From assembly GCA_963835525.1 (NCBI GenBank), contig CAWIFM010000009.1, forward strand, positions 496,001 through 560,000: 64,000 nucleotides of DNA, in the 5' to 3' direction. The notes beneath the pieces were generated by a model that saw nothing but the letters and a program-made list of their open reading frames with translations, ran no database searches and was not told the origin of the DNA. The position numbers and the translations under genes are program-made. Shown here piece by piece: positions 41,180 to 49,641 of the stretch (the stretch's first letter is position 1; each line of letters opens with the position of its first letter). This DNA comes from DASSUW01 sp963835525. Lineage in GTDB: Bacteria > Actinomycetota > Thermoleophilia > Solirubrobacterales > Solirubrobacteraceae.

Positions 41180-42306
41180 CGCGCCGCGGGAGCGCGCGCG
41201 AGTCGCGCCGCGGCCTCGTCGATCACCGAGTCGCGCTTGCAGAACGCGAAGCGCACCAGCGACCGGCCGACCTCCTCGTGGTCATAGAACACCGAGGTCG
41301 GGATCGCCACCACGCCGGCTCGCTCGGGCAGCTCACGGCAGAACGCGACGCCGTCGCCGTCGACCTGCGCGTTGACGAAGTACGTGCCGGCCGGGCGCAA
41401 CGGCTCGAGCCCGGCGGCGAGCAGGCCGGCGCACAGGCGGTCGCGCTTGGCGGTGAAGCTCGCGGTCAGCGCGGCGTAGAAGTCGTCGCCGAGGCCGAGC
41501 GCCGCGGCGCCCGCGTGCTGGAGCGGCGTCCCGCCGGCGAAGGTGAGGAACTGCTTGGCCGCGCGCACGGCGCCCACCAGCGCGGCCGGGCCCGTCGCCC
41601 AGCCGATCTTCCAGCCCGTCACCGAGAAGGTCTTGCCGAGCGAGGAGATCGTCAGCGTGCGCTCGGCCATGCCGTCGAGCGTGGCCAGCGGGACGTGCTC
41701 GCCCTCGTAGACGAGGTGCTCGTAGACCTCGTCGGCCACCGCGATGAGGTCGTGCTCGCGGCACACCGCCGCCACCTGCTCGAGCTCGTCGCGCGAGAAC
41801 ACCTTGCCGGTCGGGTTGTGCGGCGTGTTGAGCAGCACCATCCGCGCGCGCGGACCGGCAGCCACGAGCTCGGCCGGGTCGAACGACCAGTCCGGCGGCC
41901 GCAGCGTCACCACCCTCCGCCGCGCGCCGGCCATCGCGATGCTGGCCGCGTAGGAGTCGTACAGCGGCTCGAAGACGATCACCTCGTCGTCCGGCTCGAG
42001 CAGGCCGAGCATCGCCGCCGCGATCGCCTCGGTGGCCCCGAACGTCACCTGCACGTCCTCGGGCTCGAGACCGTAGAAGCGCGCCTGGTGGGCGGCGATC
42101 GCGTCGCGCAGCGCCGGCACGCCGGCCAGCGGCGCGTACTGGTTGTGGCCCGCGCGCATGGCCGCCTGCGCCGCCTCGAGCACCTCGGCGGGCCCGTCGA
42201 AGTCGGGGAAGCCCTGGCCGAGGTTGACGGCTCCGGTGCGCTCGGCGAGCGCCGACATCTCGGTGAAGATCGTCGTGCCGAAGCCGGCCAGGCGGGAGGC
42301 GATCAC
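41176..42306 (-). CDS. PLP aminotransferase, class I (DapC/kynurenine-aminotransferase-like)
   Basis: 376 residues from GTG 42306 (IASRLAGFGTTIFTEMSALA). Fold-type I landmarks: VNLGQGFPDFDGP, NQYAPLAGVPALRDAIA, the PLP-contact region VLLNTPHNPTGKVF, ADEVYEHLVYEGEHV and the Schiff-base Lys in SSLGKTFSVTGWKIGWATG. The subgroup includes N-succinyldiaminopimelate, methionine and kynurenine aminotransferases; sequence alone does not choose. It ends in a four-base overlap with the convergent LacI gene. Its start region faces the ClC gene across 33 bases, so both share a divergent promoter. Confidence 0.88.
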   Translation of the reverse strand: MIASRLAGFGTTIFTEMSALAERTGAVNLGQGFPDFDGPAEVLEAAQAAMRAGHNQYAPLAGVPALRDAIAAHQARFYGLEPEDVQVTFGATEAIAAAMLGLLEPDDEVIVFEPLYDSYAASIAMAGARRRVVTLRPPDWSFDPAELVAAGPRARMVLLNTPHNPTGKVFSRDELEQVAAVCREHDLIAVADEVYEHLVYEGEHVPLATLDGMAERTLTISSLGKTFSVTGWKIGWATGPAALVGAVRAAKQFLTFAGGTPLQHAGAAALGLGDDFYAALTASFTAKRDRLCAGLLAAGLEPLRPAGTYFVNAQVDGDGVAFCRELPERAGVVAIPTSVFYDHEEVGRSLVRFAFCKRDSVIDEAAARLARAPAAR

Positions 42307-42339
42307 CCGCGCAGCGTACGCACCCGGTACCTTCGCGGC

Positions 42340-43626
42340 GTGCCCGACGCGCCGATCCTGGCGGACATCCTGCGGCGCCCCGGCTACTTCAAGTTGCTGG
42401 TCATCTGCGGGCTCGTGGGCATCCCCGTGTCGGTGGTCGCCTTCGGCTTCCTCGCGCTCGAGCACGAGCTCACGGACGTGTTCTGGGAGGACCTGCCGGA
42501 CGCGGTCGGCTTCGACGAGGCGCCGTGGTGGTGGGGGATCCCCAGCCTGATCGTGGCCGGGCTGATCGTCGCCTTCGCCGCGCTCCGGCTGCCGGGCGGC
42601 GGCGGTCACATCCCCGCGTCCGGCATCCATGCCGGCCCCACGCAGCCCGCCCACCTGCCGGGGATCCTGCTCGCCGGCTTCGCGAGCCTGTGCCTCGGCG
42701 CGGTCATCGGGCCCGAGGCGATCCTGCTCGCCCTCGGCAGCGGCGCCGCGCTGCTGTTCGTCGGGCCGCTGCTCCGCAGCGCGGAGCCGAGCGCGAAGGC
42801 GCTGGTCGGCGTCTCCGGCGCGTTCGCCGCGATCTCGACGATCCTCGGCTCGCCGCTCATCGCCGCGGTGTTCATGATCGAGGCGATCGGCTTCGGCGGC
42901 GCCCAGCTCTTCGCCACGATGCTCCCCGGCCTGCTGTGCGCCGGGATCGGCGCGCTGGTGTTCACCGGCCTCGGTGACTGGACGGGTTTCGAGATCCAGA
43001 CGCTGGGGCTCCCGGCGCTGCCCGACTACCCGCGCCCGACCGTCGCCGACGTCCTCTGGTCGTTCCCGATCGCCGTGGGGTGTGCGCTGTTCGCCTACGC
43101 GATCCGGCTCACCGCGCGCCGTGTCCTGCCCGTCGTCAGCTCCCGGCCGCTGCTGCTCGTCCCGGTCGCCGGCGCCGTCGTCGGCGCGGCGGGCGGCGCG
43201 TACGCGCTGATCACCGGGCATCCGCCGGCCGAGGCGCTGTTCTCGGGGCAGCAGACGATCGGCACGCTGATCGCGGAGCGCGAGCGCTTCAGCGAGGGAG
43301 ACCTGCTGGTCCTGATTGCGTGCTTCGGATTCGGCTACGCCGTCTCGCTCGCCTCGTTCCGCGGCGGCCCCGTCTTCCCGGCCGTGATGCTCGGCGTCGC
43401 CTTCGGCGGCCTGCTCGGCGACCTGCCGGGTCTCGGCGCCACACCCGCGATCGCCATCGCCATGGCCGCACTGACCGTGTCGATGCTGCGCTTCCCCGTC
43501 GCGTCGATCCTGCTCGTCGCCATCCTGCTGGCGTCCTCCGCGCTTCCGGCGATGCCCATCATCATCCTTGCCGCCGTGACCGCCTTCATCGTGACAGAGC
43601 TGATCGACCCTCCGGAGCCGGCATGA
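42340..43626 (+). CDS. ClC-family chloride channel/antiporter
   Basis: 428 residues from GTG 42340; TACCTT lies six bases upstream, as in other leaderless starts here. About ten hydrophobic helices. The anion-selectivity segments are variants of the canonical ones: ASGIHAGP for GSGIP, GAVIGPEAILLALGSG for GREGP (the gating Glu is retained) and FRGGPVFP for GxFxP. Also SGAFAAISTILGSPLIAAVF (helix with internal helix break). It should move chloride or another anion across the membrane. It overlaps the aldolase start by ATGA. Confidence 0.87.
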   Translation: MPDAPILADILRRPGYFKLLVICGLVGIPVSVVAFGFLALEHELTDVFWEDLPDAVGFDEAPWWWGIPSLIVAGLIVAFAALRLPGGGGHIPASGIHAGPTQPAHLPGILLAGFASLCLGAVIGPEAILLALGSGAALLFVGPLLRSAEPSAKALVGVSGAFAAISTILGSPLIAAVFMIEAIGFGGAQLFATMLPGLLCAGIGALVFTGLGDWTGFEIQTLGLPALPDYPRPTVADVLWSFPIAVGCALFAYAIRLTARRVLPVVSSRPLLLVPVAGAVVGAAGGAYALITGHPPAEALFSGQQTIGTLIAERERFSEGDLLVLIACFGFGYAVSLASFRGGPVFPAVMLGVAFGGLLGDLPGLGATPAIAIAMAALTVSMLRFPVASILLVAILLASSALPAMPIIILAAVTAFIVTELIDPPEPA

Positions 43627-44378
43627 CCGGCCTGCGCGAGCGCCTCCGCCGGCGCGAGCCCCTGGCGGTCGCCTTCCTCGACCTCGGCTCGCCGGTCAGC
43701 GCGGACGTCACTGCGCGCAGCGGCTTCGACGTCGTGGTCGTCGACCTCGAGCACGGGGCGGGCGACGAGAACACGGCGCGCGCGCAGATCCAGGCCGCCG
43801 ACGCGCACGCCGCGGTCGTCGTGCGCGTGCCCGAGGGACCGGCGCAGATCGGCCGCATGCTCGACGCCGGCGCCTCGGGCGTGATCGTCCCGCAGGTCGG
43901 CTCCGTCGAGGAGGCCGAGCGCGCCGCGCGGGCCGTCCGCTACGCCGGCACGCGCGGCATCTCGCCCTTCTCGCGCGGCAACCGCTTCGGCCAGGCCGGC
44001 CCGGACTTCCGCGCCGAGGCCGACGCCGCGCTCGCCTGCATCGTGCAGATCGAGCGCGCGAGCGCGCTCGAGGCGGTCGACGCGATCGCGGCGCTGGACG
44101 ACGTCGACGGCCTGCTGATGGGCCCGGCCGACCTGTCGGCCGACCTCGGCTGCGAGCTCGACCTTGCCGGCGCCGAGCTACGCGACGCCGCGCGCCGGAT
44201 CGGCGCGGCAGCCGAGCGGCACGGCAAGACGGCCGCACTCCACATGGCCCGCGCGGATCAGGCGCCGGCCTTCCGCGAGCTCGGCTTCACGATGTTCTCC
44301 TGCACGTTCGAGAGCAACGTGCTCGCGGTCGCTTCGTCAGCAGTCGCACACGCTCTTCACAATTCGTCAAGTCGTTAG
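43623..44378 (+). CDS. HpcH/HpaI-type aldolase
   Basis: 251 residues from ATG 43623 (overlapping the channel stop). Family landmarks: FDVVVVDLEHGAGDENTARA (catalytic His/metal region), VVVRVPEGPAQIGRMLDAGA, GVIVPQVGSVEEAERAARAV, and the metal-binding/pyruvate region IVQIERASALEAVDAI and GLLMGPADLSADLG. The Glu and Asp of those last segments should bind a divalent metal. These enzymes cleave 2-keto-3-deoxy or 4-hydroxy-2-oxo acids to pyruvate and an aldehyde. It is co-transcribed with the ClC channel without an obvious functional link. Confidence 0.88.
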   Translation: MTGLRERLRRREPLAVAFLDLGSPVSADVTARSGFDVVVVDLEHGAGDENTARAQIQAADAHAAVVVRVPEGPAQIGRMLDAGASGVIVPQVGSVEEAERAARAVRYAGTRGISPFSRGNRFGQAGPDFRAEADAALACIVQIERASALEAVDAIAALDDVDGLLMGPADLSADLGCELDLAGAELRDAARRIGAAAERHGKTAALHMARADQAPAFRELGFTMFSCTFESNVLAVASSAVAHALHNSSSR

Positions 44379-44383
44379 GCGCA

Positions 44384-44403
44384 ATTGTCGATCAGCTGAC
44401 AAT
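44384..44403 (+). promoter_or_regulatory. Palindrome in the chemoreceptor promoter region
   Basis: ATTGTC (44384-44389) and GACAAT (44398-44403) form a six-base inverted repeat with an eight-base centre, one base before the receptor ATG. Upstream, TCAAG...GTCGATCA resembles the spacing of flagellar sigma-28 promoters (TAAA-N15-GCCGATAA), but the match is loose. Confidence 0.4.
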
Positions 44404-44404
44404 C

Positions 44405-46588
44405 ATGCGTCAGCTCTTCGACCCGGCCGTCGGCCTCCTCTCCCGCCTCCGCTTCGCTCACAAGTTCGCGCTGATCGGTCTCGTCCTCGTCGTCGCCGTG
44501 GCCGTCGTGGGCCGTGCCTACGTGCAGGCGCAGAACGCGCAGATCGCCTTCAGCGCCAAGGAGCGCGTCGGCATCCGCGTCATCGAGCCGTCCGGCGAGC
44601 TGCTCGCCAGCCTCGCCCTCGCCCGCGCCGCCGCCGTCCGCGGCGACGACTTCGAGGATCGCCTCGTCGCGGTCGACGACGCGGTCGCCAAGGTCGACGC
44701 CGCCGTCGAGGCCGCCGGCGCCGAGCTGGCGCTCGAGCAGGACTGGGCCAAGCTGCGCGGCTCGATCGACGGCACGCTCGGCTCGCTGCCCAGGGGCGTC
44801 GCCGAGCGCTCGGAGGCGCTGGGCGCGCTGACCGCCGGCGCCGCCGCGCTGATCGTCAAGGCCGGCGACACGTCGAACCTGATCCTCGATCCCGACCTCG
44901 ACTCCTTCTACGTCATGGACGCCCTGGTGACCAAGGCGCCGGGCATGGTGAGCGGGCTCGCCGACGCGTCCGACCAGGCGGTGCTCGCCGAGGTCGACGC
45001 CGACGATGCGCTCGACCACCGGATCGACCTCGCGCTCACGCAGGGCGCGGTCATGAGCGCCACGTCTGCTGGCGTCGCCGGGCTCGACACCTCCTACGAG
45101 AAGACCTCCGACGCCGAGCTCGAGAACGACCTCTCCGGCCCCGCCGGGGACGCCGCGGCCTCCGCCGAGAAGGCCGCCGAGGGTCTCACCGCGCTGGTGC
45201 GCGACGGTGACGCCGACGCCGTGGACCCGGCCGCCATCGACGCCGCGATCGAGAGCGCCGCCGCGCTGCACGCCGCGCTCGGCCCGGCGCTCGACCGCCT
45301 GATCGACACGCGCATCGGCGGCTTCACGTCGTCGCGCCGCAACGTCCTGGTCCTGGCCGTCGTCCTGGTCCTGGTCGCCCTCTACCTCTTCGTCGGGCTG
45401 CTGGTGGCGATTCGCCGCGGCACCGGCCGGATGCGCGACCGGCTCGAGTCGCTGGCCGCCAACGAGTCGGCCGACCTGCGCGAGGGCCTCGCCGCCATCG
45501 CCGGGGGCAACCTGACGCGTGAGCTTGCCGCCTCGACCGCGCCGGTCACCCGCGGCAGCCGCGACGAGATCGGGGACCTCGAAGACGCCGTCGAGGCGAT
45601 CCGCGCCGACAGCGCGGCGTCGATCGACCGCTATAACGCCATGCGCCGGCAGACCGCAGCCATGCTGCGCGACATCGCCTCCGGCTCGGAGGTCGTCGCG
45701 GCCGCGTCCGAGCGCGTCGCCCTGACCAGCGAGCAGGCCAGCTCGGCGGTCAACGAGATCGCCATGGCGGCGGGCAACGTCGCCCAGGGCGCCGAGCAGC
45801 AGGTGCGGCGCGTCGAGTCGATCCGCAACGCGACGGACGAGGTCATCGCCGCCACGCGCGACGGCGCCGCCGCCGCCCGCGAGACCGCCGACACCGCCTC
45901 TCGTGCCGGCGACGTCACGCGCGAGGGCATGGCCGCCGCCACCGAGGCGACCGCCGCGATGGCCTCGCTGCGCGAGTCCTCAGCCGAGATCGCCGAGGTC
46001 ATGGAGCAGCTTGCCGGCATGTCTCAGCGCATCGGCGGGATCACCGAGGCGATCACCAAGATCGCCGACCAGACGAACCTGCTCGCCCTCAACGCCGCCA
46101 TCGAGGCGGCCCGCGCCGGCGAGCACGGCCGCGGCTTCGCCGTCGTCGCCGACGAGGTGCGCCAGCTCGCCGAGGAGTCCCAGCAGTCGGCCGGCCGCAT
46201 CACCGACATCGTCGAGGAGATCCGCCAGGCGACCGTCCACGCCGCCGAGCTCGTCGCCGCCGGCTCGCAGCGCAGCGAGGAGAGCGACGTGACCGTCCAG
46301 CGCGCCCAGGAGTCCTTCGAGCAGATCGGCGAGGCCGTCGACGCCGTCACCGAGCGCGTCGGCCACATCGCCGAGGTCGTCGCCCGCATCGCCGCCGACA
46401 CCGAGCGCATCGGGTCCGACATGAGCGCGATCGGCGCGGTGGCCGAGGATTCCTCGAGCGCCGCCGAGCAGGTGTCGGCCTCGACCGAGGAGACCAGCGC
46501 CTCGGCGCAGGACATCGTCGGTTCGGCGCGCGAGCTGTCGGCGACGGCGGCGCGGCTCGAGCAGCTTGCCGCGCAGTTCGAGCTCTAG
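44405..46588 (+). CDS. Methyl-accepting chemotaxis protein
   Basis: 727 residues from ATG 44405. First transmembrane helix about 22-41, a large extracytoplasmic helical sensor domain (about 42-308), second helix about 311-334 (RNVLVLAVVLVLVALYLFVG), HAMP region to about 390, then a long coiled-coil signalling domain. The hairpin tip QTNLLALNAAIEAARAGE (about 555-572) is the CheA/CheW-binding site and is fully canonical; flanking EEVRQLAEESQQSAG-type segments carry methylation-like sites. No che or flagellar genes are nearby, so it is an orphan receptor. The gene lies 26 bases after the aldolase stop and has its own promoter. Confidence 0.93.
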   Translation: MRQLFDPAVGLLSRLRFAHKFALIGLVLVVAVAVVGRAYVQAQNAQIAFSAKERVGIRVIEPSGELLASLALARAAAVRGDDFEDRLVAVDDAVAKVDAAVEAAGAELALEQDWAKLRGSIDGTLGSLPRGVAERSEALGALTAGAAALIVKAGDTSNLILDPDLDSFYVMDALVTKAPGMVSGLADASDQAVLAEVDADDALDHRIDLALTQGAVMSATSAGVAGLDTSYEKTSDAELENDLSGPAGDAAASAEKAAEGLTALVRDGDADAVDPAAIDAAIESAAALHAALGPALDRLIDTRIGGFTSSRRNVLVLAVVLVLVALYLFVGLLVAIRRGTGRMRDRLESLAANESADLREGLAAIAGGNLTRELAASTAPVTRGSRDEIGDLEDAVEAIRADSAASIDRYNAMRRQTAAMLRDIASGSEVVAAASERVALTSEQASSAVNEIAMAAGNVAQGAEQQVRRVESIRNATDEVIAATRDGAAAARETADTASRAGDVTREGMAAATEATAAMASLRESSAEIAEVMEQLAGMSQRIGGITEAITKIADQTNLLALNAAIEAARAGEHGRGFAVVADEVRQLAEESQQSAGRITDIVEEIRQATVHAAELVAAGSQRSEESDVTVQRAQESFEQIGEAVDAVTERVGHIAEVVARIAADTERIGSDMSAIGAVAEDSSSAAEQVSASTEETSASAQDIVGSARELSATAARLEQLAAQFEL

Positions 46589-46601
46589 AAAGTCAACTGC
46601 G
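46574..46601. terminator. Possible bidirectional terminator
   Basis: GCAGTT (46574-46579) / AACTGC (46596-46601) with a 16-base loop spans the junction of the chemoreceptor and the convergent hydrolase gene, which lie four bases apart. The stem is short. Confidence 0.35.
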
Positions 46602-47336
46602 GCTGGGTAGGGGAGCGTCGCCCGCGCTGCCTTCCAGCAAGACGCGAGCCACCTGCTCCGGGTCATCCCACGTCGGCAGGTGCCCGCACCCGCGGAGCAT
46701 CACCGACCTCACGCCGTCGGGCAGCGATCGCGGACGCCGCACGAGGCGGTCGTGCTCCGGCCACGCCAAGGTCACGGGCACGGAGATCTCGCCCAACGCG
46801 GTGAACCGGCTCGCGCGCATCGCGTCGTTGACGGCCTGAAAGCCCGGGGCGGTGGCGTACGAGCGAACGAGGTTCAAAGCGGCGGCCGGCGGGATGCGCT
46901 CCGGGTGGGCGGCGTTGGCGGCCAGCACGAGCCGCCGGCCGCGCTCGCTGCGCAGCAGCGGACCCAGGACGGGCAGCAGCGCCCGCGCGCCGGCTCGCGC
47001 CGGCGAGCGCTTGGGCACGAGCGGCTCGCGCCAGAGGCCCGCGGGGGCGATCGCGGTCGCCGACGCGGCGTTGCCTGCAAGCGCCATCTCGAGTGCGATC
47101 CAGCCGCCGAGCGAGTTGCCCGCCACGTGCGGCCTCTCGATTCCCTCGGCGGCCAGCCGGTCGGCGATCGCGGCGGCCAGCGCCGGTGGGGAGGCGTCGG
47201 CCGGCAGCGGCTCGGACCCGTGCCCGGGCAGGTCGAGCGCCAGCACGCGGCGCTCGCCGTCGAGCCGCTCGACCACCGGATCCCACATGCGGTGGTCGGT
47301 GCCGAGCGTGTGCAGGAGGACGAGCGGCTCGCTCAG
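46593..47336 (-). CDS. Alpha/beta-hydrolase, non-canonical start
   Basis: About 247 residues. LVLLHTLGTDHRMWDPVVE is the oxyanion-region opening of 3-oxoadipate-enol-lactonase-like hydrolases; VLALDLPGHGS follows, the nucleophile elbow is AGNSLGGWIALEMA, the acid Asp is in PEHDRLVRR and the catalytic His in GCGHLPTWDDP. No ATG, GTG or TTG occurs in frame between the upstream stop region and this conserved opening. The only candidate is CTG 47336, whose bases overlap the TGA of the upstream gene (CTGA), suggesting coupled reinitiation at a CTG, or a sequence change. Substrate unknown. Confidence 0.75.
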   Translation of the reverse strand: MSEPLVLLHTLGTDHRMWDPVVERLDGERRVLALDLPGHGSEPLPADASPPALAAAIADRLAAEGIERPHVAGNSLGGWIALEMALAGNAASATAIAPAGLWREPLVPKRSPARAGARALLPVLGPLLRSERGRRLVLAANAAHPERIPPAAALNLVRSYATAPGFQAVNDAMRASRFTALGEISVPVTLAWPEHDRLVRRPRSLPDGVRSVMLRGCGHLPTWDDPEQVARVLLEGSAGDAPLPSRS

Positions 47337-47716
47337 CGGTCCACCGCCGCCGCCACCGCCGCGGTGATCGCCGCCGACGCCCCGGCGACCGCCGCGGTCG
47401 CGAGCGGCGCCTTCTCGGGGATGCCGCGGCGCCCGGCCGCGGTCGCCGCGATGTCGGACACGTCGCCGCCGATGCTCAGAGCGAGCCACGGCCGCAGCGG
47501 CAGCCCGCGCAGGGCGGCGACGATGGCGGCGCCGTGCAGTGCGACCTCGCGCGCGCCGAGGCCGCGCACGGCGACCGCCGCGGGCGGCTCGCCGCCCGCC
47601 GGGCCGAGCCACGACCGCGTCAGCCGCCCCGGCGCCACGACGAGCGCGGCGCCGTAGGCGACGCGAAGCGACAACACGGCGATGGCGGCAGCACGAGACG
47701 GACCCATACGAGCCAT
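47333..47716 (-). CDS. Small membrane protein of unknown function
   Basis: 127 residues from ATG 47716 (ATG 47707 is an alternative three codons in). Three to four hydrophobic stretches: AAAIAVLSLRVAYGAALVV, REVALHGAAIVAALRGLPL and PLATAAVAGASAAITAAVAA. The middle GGDVSDIAATAAGRRG loop is charged. I recognise the pattern as one of the uncharacterised actinobacterial membrane proteins, not a named family. It is coupled to the hydrolase and diverges from the FAD amine oxidase gene. Confidence 0.65.
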   Translation of the reverse strand: MARMGPSRAAAIAVLSLRVAYGAALVVAPGRLTRSWLGPAGGEPPAAVAVRGLGAREVALHGAAIVAALRGLPLRPWLALSIGGDVSDIAATAAGRRGIPEKAPLATAAVAGASAAITAAVAAAVDR

Positions 47717-47767
47717 ACGGTGCCAAAGAATGATCCGGATCACCGCACTGCTCCGAAGAAGGAGCAC
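47717..47767. promoter_or_regulatory. Divergent promoter region, membrane protein and FAD amine oxidase
   Basis: Fifty-one bases hold both promoters. On the plus strand GAAGGAG is a clear ribosome site for ATG 47768. An AATGATCCGGATCACCG stretch contains the 8-bp palindrome ATCCGGAT. Confidence 0.45.
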
Positions 47768-48991
47768 ATGCGGATCGCAATCGTCGGCGCAGGGGTCTCC
47801 GGCCTGGTAGCCGCGCACCTGCTCCACCGGACCCACGACATCACCGTCTTCGAGGCGGGCGCCTACGCGGGCGGGCACACGAACACGGTCGCGGTCGAGA
47901 CCGAGGCCGGCGTCCACCACGTCGACACCGGCTTCATCGTCTTCAACGACCGCAACTACCCGCGCTTCGAGCGGCTGCTGCAGCGCCTCGACGTGGCCTG
48001 GCAGCCGTCGAGCATGACCTTCTCGGTCAGCGACGAGCACGGCGACTTCGAGTACAACGGCTCCTCTCCGAACGGGCTCTTCGCCAAGCGCGCGCACCTC
48101 GTCACGCCGTGGTTCCACCGCATGGTCGCGGACCTCGTGCGCTTCAACCGCGAGGCCCGCCGCCTGCTGGCCTCGCGCGAGGACCCCTCGCTGCGCGGCT
48201 GGCTCGAGGACCGCGGCTACTCGCGCGCCTTCGTCGAGCGGCTGATCGTGCCGCAGGCCGCCGCCGTCTGGTCGGCGGACCCGGAGCAGATGTGGCGCTT
48301 CCCCGCCCGCTTCCTGGCCGAGTTCTTCGACAACCACGGCATGCTCGGCCTCGCCGGCCGCCCGCGCTGGCGCACGATCAAGGGCGGCTCGCGCCGCTAT
48401 GTCGAGGAGCTGATCGCGCCGCTCCGCGTGCGACTGAACGCGCCGGTCCGCTCGATCGAGCGCCACGACGACCACGTCAGCGTCGACGGCGAGCGCTTCG
48501 ACGAAGTGGTGATCGCCGCCCACGCCGACCAGGCGCTGGCGATGCTCGCCGACCCCTCCGACCGCGAGCACGAGATCCTCGGCGCCTTCCCGTACCAGCC
48601 GAACGAGGCGGTCCTGCACACCGACCGCGCACTGCTGCCGCGCCGTCGCCGCGCGTGGGCGAGCTGGAACTACCACCTGCTCGAGGAGCCGAGCGGGCTG
48701 CCGACGGTCACCTACCACATGAACCGCCTCCAGAACCTGCGGGCGCACGAGGAGCTCTGCGTCACGCTGAACCGCACCGAGGCGATCGATCCCGCGAAGG
48801 TCGTGAAGAAGGTCGCCTACGCGCACCCCGTCTACACGACGGCCGGCGTCGCCGCCCAGGCCCGGCACCACGAGATCAGCGGGCGCGACCGCTCCCACTT
48901 CTGCGGCGCCTACTGGGGCTGGGGCTTCCACGAGGACGGCGTGACCAGCGCCGTCCGCGTCGCCGAGCGGCTGGGAGGCGAGACGCTGTGA
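47768..48991 (+). CDS. FAD-dependent amine oxidase-like protein of a lipid-modification operon
   Basis: 407 residues from ATG 47768. FAD-binding opening MRIAIVGAGVSGLVAAHLLH, ribose-binding Glu in VFEAGAYAGGHTNTV, and the C-terminal flavin contact YWGWGFHEDGVTSAVR. This subgroup (NAD/FAD-binding protein, COG2907) is regularly encoded before a DUF1365 protein and a cyclopropane-fatty-acid-synthase-like methyltransferase, as here; similar genes belong to the photo-oxidative stress regulon of Rhodobacter. Its precise reaction on membrane lipids is unsettled. The stop overlaps the DUF1365 start (GTGA). Confidence 0.87.
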   Translation: MRIAIVGAGVSGLVAAHLLHRTHDITVFEAGAYAGGHTNTVAVETEAGVHHVDTGFIVFNDRNYPRFERLLQRLDVAWQPSSMTFSVSDEHGDFEYNGSSPNGLFAKRAHLVTPWFHRMVADLVRFNREARRLLASREDPSLRGWLEDRGYSRAFVERLIVPQAAAVWSADPEQMWRFPARFLAEFFDNHGMLGLAGRPRWRTIKGGSRRYVEELIAPLRVRLNAPVRSIERHDDHVSVDGERFDEVVIAAHADQALAMLADPSDREHEILGAFPYQPNEAVLHTDRALLPRRRRAWASWNYHLLEEPSGLPTVTYHMNRLQNLRAHEELCVTLNRTEAIDPAKVVKKVAYAHPVYTTAGVAAQARHHEISGRDRSHFCGAYWGWGFHEDGVTSAVRVAERLGGETL

Positions 48992-49641
48992 CCCACTCCG
49001 CGCTGTACGTGGGCACGATCCGCCACCGCCGCTTCGCGGTCCGCCGCCACGAGCTGCTGCACCGGATCTCGATGGCCTACCTCGACCTCGACGAGCTGCC
49101 GCAGGTGCTCGGCGGCCGCCTCGTCAAAGGCGGCCCGGGGCTCGTGCGCTTCCGCCGCGCCGACTACCTCGGCGATCCGGCCGTCCCCCTCGCCGACGCG
49201 GTCCGCGAGCTGGTCGGAGAGGCCCGACGCATCCGCCTCCTCACGCAGCTCCGCACGCTCGGGCACTGCTTCAACCCCGTCAGCTTCTACTACTGCTTCG
49301 ACGACGCCGAGCGCCTGCGCACCGTCGTCGCCGAGGTGACCAACACGCCCTGGGGCGAGCGCCACGCTTACGTGCTCGACGCCCGCCGCAGCGAGCACGA
49401 CAAGGCGATGCGGGTGTCGCCGTTCATGGGCATGGACCAGCGCTACACCATCTCGCTCGCGCCGCCCGGCCCCACGCTCTCGGTCCACATCGAGAGCCGC
49501 GAAGACGACGACAAGGCCTTCGACGCCACGCTCAACCTCCGCCGCCGCCCGCTGAAGGCCGGCCTCGGCGCCCTGCGCACGCTGCCGCTGATCTACGGGC
49601 ACGCGATCGCGCTGCGCGCGAAGGGGGTCAGACCCCATTGA
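48988..49641 (+). CDS. DUF1365 family protein
   Basis: 217 residues from GTG 48988. Conserved DUF1365 blocks are easy to see: SALYVGTIRHRRFAVRRHEL near the start, LLTQLRTLGHCFNPVSFYYC, VAEVTNTPWGERHAYVL and KAMRVSPFMGMDQRYTI. No catalytic mechanism is established for the family; it is always found with the FAD amine oxidase and the CFA-synthase-like enzyme and is presumed to act on acyl chains. Both ends overlap their neighbours (GTGA, TTGA), so the three proteins are made together. Confidence 0.9.
   Translation: MTHSALYVGTIRHRRFAVRRHELLHRISMAYLDLDELPQVLGGRLVKGGPGLVRFRRADYLGDPAVPLADAVRELVGEARRIRLLTQLRTLGHCFNPVSFYYCFDDAERLRTVVAEVTNTPWGERHAYVLDARRSEHDKAMRVSPFMGMDQRYTISLAPPGPTLSVHIESREDDDKAFDATLNLRRRPLKAGLGALRTLPLIYGHAIALRAKGVRPH

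Noticed and set aside
39670..43626. 1318-codon frame that ends with the ClC channel
   Set aside because: Only the last 428 codons resemble a protein; the upstream part is antisense to the esterase and aminotransferase genes and crosses LacI in the wrong frame.
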